Assembly: GCA_021790855.1 (NCBI GenBank) | Contig: JAJYFP010000014.1 | Coordinates: 1-9,942 of the forward strand | Source: Actinomycetes bacterium | GTDB lineage: Bacteria; Actinomycetota; Acidimicrobiia; Acidimicrobiales; Acidimicrobiaceae | DNA: 9,942 bases | Direction: 5' to 3' | Part shown: positions 5,312 through 9,942 of the stretch, piece by piece | How positions within the stretch are numbered: position 1 is the stretch's first letter | Layout: every line of letters starts with the position of its first letter | Translations under genes and position numbers: made by a program | The notes under the pieces: generated by a model | Told to the model about the DNA's origin: nothing | Database searches by the model: none | Seen by the model: the letters and a program-made list of their open reading frames with translations, nothing else

Positions 5312-8300
5312 CACTAAAAGTAGGTCTCCTCCGTCTACTCGGGCTGGCGAGTTTAGAACGATCTTTTCTACAGACCCCGACACCGGAGAGGTAATTGCAG
5401 CTTCCATCTTCATAGCTTCAATGGTGGCAATCGTCTGGCCCATCTGGACTTGGTCACCCGTAGATACCTCGATCGTCACCACACCTGTAAATGGCGCTGC
5501 TACCTCGTTGGGATTTGCAGGATCAGCCTTGGCGTTGGATACAACCTTCGATGCTACAGACTCGTCTTTCACCGATATAACTCGGGGCTGTCCATTTAGG
5601 CGCGTATAGACGTCCCTGTACCCTTTAGCGTCGGGTGCGCCAATAGCATCGACCGCGAGATACAGGTCAAGTCCTTGTTCTAGTGTCACCGCCACTTCCT
5701 CTCCTGGTTCGAGTCCAAAAAAGAACGCAGGTGATGGTAGCAACGATAAAGTTCCGTACTTACGTGAGTACTCCAGATACTCCTCGGTGGGGCCAGGGAA
5801 GATAATCTGGCTCAGTGCCAACGTCACGTCCTTGGTAGAAAGCGCCTCTTCTTGCTCTTTCGTTAGCGTAGGAGTTTGAACGTTTCTAACGTTCCTACCT
5901 GACAACGCCTTGGTTCTAAAGGGTTCTGGCCAGCCCCCCGGTGGCGTGCCTAGCTCTCCCCGCAAAAAGCCAATGACCGAGTCCGGTATGTCAAAGGCTT
6001 CAGGATTCTCTTCAAACTCCTTCGGATCGGCATCTGTCGCCACGAGGTGCAATGCAAGATCACCAACCACCTTGGAAGACGGTGTCACCTTGACTATGTT
6101 TCCCAAGATCTTGTTCACTGCTGCGTACATCAGCTCAATCTCCTCGAAACGTTCACCCAAGCCCAAAGAGATAGCTTGCTGACGCAAGTTTGACAGCTGC
6201 CCACCTGGTATCTCATGGAGATAAACTCTTCCAGTCGGAGAACTTAGACCCGCTTCGAAGTGAGAGTACATTGCCCGTACAGATTCAAAGTACGGCTCTA
6301 ACGACAGCAATGAGTCAAGGCTTACTCCGCTAGCTCTTTCCGTACCGTCGGTAGCCGCAACAATTGCAGAAAGAGACGGTTGTGACGTGCTGCCAGCCAT
6401 CGTAGCCGAAGCTCCATCTAGCGCATCTACACCAGCTTCAACCGCACTGAGATACGTACCTAGTTGGCCACCAGCAGTGTCATGGGTGTGGAGATGAACT
6501 GGAAGATCGAAGTTCTTGCGAAGAGCACTTACAAGCGCTTTAGCCGAAGGTGCTTTCATAAGACCGGCCATATCCTTGACACATAGTATGTGAGCACCGT
6601 AGCTCACAAGTTTTTCAGCCAACGACAGATAGTAGTCGAGCGTATACAGACTCTCAGAGGGACTGAGCATGTCACTTGTGTAGCAGATCGCTCCCTCTGC
6701 CAGTTTGTTCTCCTCTAGTATGGTCTCGATAGAGAGTCTAAGAGAGTCAATGTCATTTAATGAGTCAAACACTCTGAAGATGTCTACTCCCCTACGAGCA
6801 GCTTCTCTAATAAATCTCTCCCCCACCTCCGGCGCTGAAGGCGCATAACCCACCGTATTTTGGCCACGCAACAGCATTTGAATACAGATATTTGGAGCAG
6901 ACTCCGAAATTTGGTTCAGCCTTTCCCACGGATCTTCGTGCAAGAATCGCAACGATACGTCATAAGTCGCACCGCCCCAAGCTTCAAGACTCAGAAGCTC
7001 TGGGGTCAGTCGCGCAATATAAGGCGCTACCCTAACCATGTCGATAGTCCTCAAGCGAGTTGCTAAAAGACTCTGGTGGGCATCTCTGAGGGTTGTATCA
7101 GTAATCGCGATAGCTCTTTGATTACGAAGTTCATCGGCAAATGCCTTAGGGCCCAGTTCCTTCAGTCTCTGTCGAGATCCGTCTTTCACGCTTTGAGAGA
7201 GATCAACAACAGGGAGCTTCAAAGCTGGGTCGACATGTTTGGCGCTGCGCGGACCATTAGGTTTATTGACAGAGATCTCACTTAAATAACCAAGCAGCTT
7301 GGTTCCCCTGTCGGCTCTATAACGAAACTTCATAAGGTCGGGCTTCGATGCAATAAAACCCGTATCAAACTCGCCACTTTGAAATTCCGGATCAACAAGA
7401 AGAGCAGTCAGAAACGCGATATTAGTGGAGACACCTCGGATTCGAAACTCACCGAGCGCTCGAAGTGCTCGTTCTATAGCCTCTTCAAAGTCTCGTCCTC
7501 GAGATGTCAGCTTCACTAGCATCGAGTCGAAGTACGGTAGCACCTCAGCACCAAGATAGGTGCTTTCGTCTAGACGTACACCTGATCCTCCCGGTGTTCG
7601 ATATCCTGTAATCTTGCCTGTATCTGGTCGGAACTCTTCAGAAGGATCTTCGGTTGTAATTCGACATTGGATTGCAAATCCTCTGAGAGAGATAGAGTCT
7701 TGCGTAATATCAAGTTCGTCCAGGGTTGCTCCGTTTGCAATCTCTATCTGTGCCCGGACTATATCTATACCGGTCACCTCCTCTGTGACGGTATGTTCGA
7801 CCTGAATCCGGGGGTTCATCTCGATAAAGAAGTGATTTCCATCTCTATCGACCAAGAACTCGACGGTTCCCGCATTTTTATATGAAACCGCCTTTGCAAA
7901 ACGTACTGCATCTTCACAGATTCGATCACGAAGCTCAGCATCTAACGCAGGGGCTGGAGCAATTTCAACTACTTTTTGGTGGCGTCTTTGAATAGAGCAG
8001 TCACGTTCAAAGAGATGGACGACCTTGCCGGTTTCGTCGGCAAGTACCTGCACTTCAATATGTTTTGGAGTTACGACGGCCTCTTCTAAAAAGACTGTCG
8101 AATCACCAAATGACAGCTCTGCTTCTCTTGACGCAGTTTCAGCAGCTGATCTAAGGTCTTCTAGACGCTCAATCAATCTCAATCCCCGGCCTCCACCACC
8201 AGAGGCAGCTTTCACAAATATTGGGAATCGCAAAGAAGCGGCTTTATCAACAAGATCATCCAGATCCGTGTATGCATTGACGCTACGCAGCGTAGGTAGA

Positions 8301-8683
8301 CCCGCTATCTCCGCCACCTTGACTGCTTCAATCTTGTTTCCCGCAAGTCGAAGACTTTCAGGAGATGGTCCGATGAAGGTAATACCGGAACGCTGACACG
8401 CCTCCGCGAGAGACGGGTTCTCTGACAAAAATCCATAACCTGGATAGATGGCGTCGGCTTGGGCCAACTTGGCGACTTCAATTATAGCGTCGATGTCCAG
8501 GTACGCTCTAAGTGGATGTCCCGCTTCACCAATCTGGTAAGATTCATCGGCCCTATGACGATGAAGTGAGTAACGATCCTCAAAAGCATAGATACCCACG
8601 GTACGAACCCCCAGTTCGTTTGCCGCTCGAAAAGCTCGAATCGCGATCTCTCCTCGGTTAGCAACGAGGATCTTCTCAAACAT
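5303..8683 (-). CDS. pyc: Pyruvate carboxylase, single-chain
   Basis: Biotin enzyme that carboxylates pyruvate to oxaloacetate using ATP and bicarbonate, an anaplerotic reaction for the TCA cycle in the cytoplasm. 1126 residues, normal for the one-chain form. Biotin carboxylase domain, about 1-455: KILVANRGEIAIRAFRA, glycine-rich ATP-grasp loop SGGGGRG (161-167), EMNPRIQVEHTVTEE (288-302). Carboxyltransferase domain, about 525-800: DTTLRDAHQSLLATR with metal ligand D534, catalytic lysine K703 in VKDMAG, and metal histidines H732 and H734 in HTHD. A conserved C-terminal carboxylase segment follows (GRVYLHEIPGGQLSNLRQQA, 818-837). The biotin carrier domain, about 1055-1126, has EAMKM with biotinyl-lysine K1092. 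The start at 8683 is chosen because GGAGG lies five nt upstream and the product then begins MFEKILVANRGE; a start at 8710 would only add nine unsupported residues. From memory it resembles actinobacterial Pyc throughout. Confidence 0.97.
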   Translation of the reverse strand: MFEKILVANRGEIAIRAFRAANELGVRTVGIYAFEDRYSLHRHRADESYQIGEAGHPLRAYLDIDAIIEVAKLAQADAIYPGYGFLSENPSLAEACQRSGITFIGPSPESLRLAGNKIEAVKVAEIAGLPTLRSVNAYTDLDDLVDKAASLRFPIFVKAASGGGGRGLRLIERLEDLRSAAETASREAELSFGDSTVFLEEAVVTPKHIEVQVLADETGKVVHLFERDCSIQRRHQKVVEIAPAPALDAELRDRICEDAVRFAKAVSYKNAGTVEFLVDRDGNHFFIEMNPRIQVEHTVTEEVTGIDIVRAQIEIANGATLDELDITQDSISLRGFAIQCRITTEDPSEEFRPDTGKITGYRTPGGSGVRLDESTYLGAEVLPYFDSMLVKLTSRGRDFEEAIERALRALGEFRIRGVSTNIAFLTALLVDPEFQSGEFDTGFIASKPDLMKFRYRADRGTKLLGYLSEISVNKPNGPRSAKHVDPALKLPVVDLSQSVKDGSRQRLKELGPKAFADELRNQRAIAITDTTLRDAHQSLLATRLRTIDMVRVAPYIARLTPELLSLEAWGGATYDVSLRFLHEDPWERLNQISESAPNICIQMLLRGQNTVGYAPSAPEVGERFIREAARRGVDIFRVFDSLNDIDSLRLSIETILEENKLAEGAICYTSDMLSPSESLYTLDYYLSLAEKLVSYGAHILCVKDMAGLMKAPSAKALVSALRKNFDLPVHLHTHDTAGGQLGTYLSAVEAGVDALDGASATMAGSTSQPSLSAIVAATDGTERASGVSLDSLLSLEPYFESVRAMYSHFEAGLSSPTGRVYLHEIPGGQLSNLRQQAISLGLGERFEEIELMYAAVNKILGNIVKVTPSSKVVGDLALHLVATDADPKEFEENPEAFDIPDSVIGFLRGELGTPPGGWPEPFRTKALSGRNVRNVQTPTLTKEQEEALSTKDVTLALSQIIFPGPTEEYLEYSRKYGTLSLLPSPAFFFGLEPGEEVAVTLEQGLDLYLAVDAIGAPDAKGYRDVYTRLNGQPRVISVKDESVASKVVSNAKADPANPNEVAAPFTGVVTIEVSTGDQVQMGQTIATIEAMKMEAAITSPVSGSVEKIVLNSPARVDGGDLLLVIS

Positions 8684-8687
8684 CAAA

Positions 8688-8693
8688 ACCTCC
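8688..8693 (-). promoter_or_regulatory. Ribosome binding site of pyc
   Basis: GGAGGT, with GGAGG ending five nt before the ATG at 8683, is a near-perfect Shine-Dalgarno sequence. It is the strongest in the window and fixes the pyc start at MFEKIL rather than nine codons upstream. Confidence 0.8.
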
Positions 8694-8783
8694 GGTTGTT
8701 TCTTGCTCAAGTATCAAAGACACCAATGAACTTGTGTGGCGGGTTGTAGGCAGCTGAAGTTCCTAGTAAACCTCAACTACAAA

Positions 8784-8945
8784 CTACCGTTCCCAAGAGG
8801 AGCTTCGATATGATTCCAGTTTCAAAGCCATATTTTCGCATGAGACCTTTATGTGATCACCGACGGAGCGAACAAGGTTCCAGTGAACAGGAACATCGAC
8901 TACCTGGAGACTTTGCAGCTTAGCTCGTAGATACTCGAAGTCCAA
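8784..8945 (-). CDS. Possible small hypothetical protein (53 residues) upstream of pyc
   Basis: In the 317-bp gap between the peptidase gene and pyc (8684-9000), one minus-strand frame is open for about 63 codons, ending in TAG at 8784. A TTG at 8945 would give 53 residues with balanced, protein-like composition (DFEYLRAKLQSLQVVDVPVH and onward). There is no ATG near the beginning and only a weak GAGA upstream, and I recognise no family. A frame this long arises by chance in roughly one in twenty tries at this base composition, so it may be non-coding leader or a decayed gene remnant. Otherwise the gap holds a GTGATCAC palindrome near 8855 and, presumably, the pyc promoter, which I could not place. 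Confidence 0.2.
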   Translation of the reverse strand: MDFEYLRAKLQSLQVVDVPVHWNLVRSVGDHIKVSCENMALKLESYRSSSWER

Positions 8946-9000
8946 AATATTAAGTCTCGTAGATTCACGGCGAACTCAGTCCATCCGAAAGGAATCTAAC

Positions 9001-9942
9001 TCAACTATTACTCTTCGCCGCAGCGGTAATTAGATGAGCGACCGCTATCGCAACCCCTTTTGCCGTTGGCATACAGAGACATTCATCTGGGCCATGAGCA
9101 TTCGAACCTGGTCCCAACGCACCAGTCGCAACAAACTGTGCGTCTGGGAACTTACTCGCCAAGGTCGCAAGAAATGGTATAGTGCCACCTTCACCGCAGT
9201 ACCCTGCTGGCTTGCCAAAACCCTCGATAGATCCTGCATCCAAGGCGTCAGACAGCCACTTTAGCGGGATAGGAGCCACCCAACCCTGAGCTGGGCTTTC
9301 GAACTCTACGATCACGGACGCTCCATAAGGCACATCTGTCGTAAGACGTTCTGCTATCTCATCTTGGGCACTTCTGGCATCTACCGTCGGTGGAAGTCTG
9401 AGCGACAACTTCGCCTTAGTATAAGGACGCAGTACGTTGCCGCCTTGTCGGACATTGGGGATCCCTTCCATCCCTGTAACCGAAAGAGCGCCTTTCCAAG
9501 TTTGTCTGAGTATTCGATCCGCTCCATCAGTGCCCAAGGGTTTCAGATCGCCCACAAGCGGGAAAGCCAAAGAAAGCGGATCCCCAAGCTCTTGAGCCAG
9601 CTCCGCTGCTTTGTTCTTATAGAACTTTGGGATCTCAGGATTCAACATATCTAGCCTCAGCTCGCCTGTCGTTTCATCCTCAAGTCTCGACATGAGCTCT
9701 CGCAGAACTCTAAAGGAAGAGGGTACGACACCGCTGGCTGATCCTGAATGCACACCGTGTTCCAATACCCGTACCTCAATGGTGAAGACGATGTTCCCTC
9801 GCAGAGAGGTCGTCACCCACAGTCGCTCAAAGTCAAGACCACCAGAATCAAGGCATAAAACGAGATCTACAGTGCCAAGTTTCGGAAGAAGCACGTCCAA
9901 GTGTGAATCCAAATCTGGACTTCCGCTCTCCTCACTCGACTC
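9001..9942 (-). CDS. M20-family metallopeptidase/dipeptidase (5' end off the window)
   Basis: C-terminal 313 residues of a zinc-dependent M20 peptidase (M20/M25/M40, carnosinase- or ArgE/DapE-related), probably a cytoplasmic dipeptidase. The frame is open through the right edge, so the N-terminal metal-binding HxD region is not visible. At the edge is EESGSPDL, the M20 motif with the catalytic general-base glutamate (fragment residue E4 or E5). It continues with the metal-ligand aspartate in CLDSGG (D32), the lid/dimerization-domain signature EHGVHSG (around H65), and, near the C-terminus, the CGEGGTIPF segment and NAHGPDE with the last metal-ligand histidine, H283. A TTG at 9912 might be mistaken for a start, but the conserved EESG motif lies upstream of it. 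It is about 317 bp from pyc, and nothing links it to sulfur metabolism. Substrate is unknown. Confidence 0.9.
   Translation of the reverse strand, partial: ESSEESGSPDLDSHLDVLLPKLGTVDLVLCLDSGGLDFERLWVTTSLRGNIVFTIEVRVLEHGVHSGSASGVVPSSFRVLRELMSRLEDETTGELRLDMLNPEIPKFYKNKAAELAQELGDPLSLAFPLVGDLKPLGTDGADRILRQTWKGALSVTGMEGIPNVRQGGNVLRPYTKAKLSLRLPPTVDARSAQDEIAERLTTDVPYGASVIVEFESPAQGWVAPIPLKWLSDALDAGSIEGFGKPAGYCGEGGTIPFLATLASKFPDAQFVATGALGPGSNAHGPDECLCMPTAKGVAIAVAHLITAAAKSNS

Noticed and set aside
8684..8710. Longer pyc start adding nine residues (MSKKQPEVL)
   Set aside because: The GGAGG site lies within this extension, five nt before the ATG at 8683, and Pyc proteins normally begin at the MF-K-(I/V)-LVANRGE segment.
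8851..8860. GTGATCAC palindrome as a CRP-type binding site
   Set aside because: Only an 8-bp self-complementary word without the spacing of two half-sites; such words are common by chance.
9910..9912. TTG as the start of the M20 peptidase
   Set aside because: The frame stays open upstream and encodes the conserved EESGSPDL catalytic motif, so the gene is simply cut by the window edge.

Overview
The window is about 9.9 kb of bacterial DNA with roughly balanced base composition, and every gene I can support lies on the minus strand. Read in the direction of transcription (right to left), it holds the 3' part of an M20-family metallopeptidase gene, a spacer of about 317 bp, a complete pyruvate carboxylase gene (pyc), an AT-rich 191-bp spacer, and then a tight cluster: tusA, dsrE, shdrC1, shdrB1, shdrA, shdrH and the 5' part of shdrC2, which runs off the left edge.

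The cluster is the main content. Gene order and cysteine motifs match the sulfur-oxidizing heterodisulfide reductase-like (sHdr) system. sHdr is known from sulfur oxidizers such as Acidithiobacillus, Hyphomicrobium, Sulfobacillus, Aquificales and Sulfolobales, where the core order is hdrC1-hdrB1-hdrA-hyp-hdrC2-hdrB2 with tusA and dsrE-type sulfur carriers nearby. In the working model, TusA and DsrE pass sulfane sulfur as protein persulfide in the cytoplasm. The sHdr iron-sulfur/flavin complex, with a lipoate-binding protein (LbpA), then oxidizes it towards sulfite. shdrB2 and probably lbpA would be expected beyond position 1 and cannot be seen here.

The pyruvate carboxylase gives the best hint about the host. 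It is a single-chain enzyme of 1126 residues that, from memory, resembles mycobacterial and other actinobacterial Pyc along its whole length. With the sHdr cluster and the moderate GC content, this suggests a sulfur-oxidizing actinobacterium, perhaps an acidophilic member of the Acidimicrobiia of the Ferrithrix/Acidithrix kind. This is inference; a Sulfobacillus-like Firmicute is the main alternative.

From dsrE to shdrC2 the genes overlap or are at most 35 nt apart, so they are probably one transcript. tusA is separated from dsrE by 110 nt containing a hairpin followed by a short T-rich stretch, which could set different expression levels. The spacer before tusA is the natural place for the operon promoter. 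It has a 60-base stretch at about 23% GC and a perfect 8-bp inverted repeat across the pyc stop codon. Points to check are degenerate cysteine motifs in sHdrB1, an unusual second cluster motif in sHdrC1, the unexplained sHdrH protein, and a possible small reading frame upstream of pyc. I see no RNA genes, CRISPR arrays, insertion sequences or plus-strand genes.
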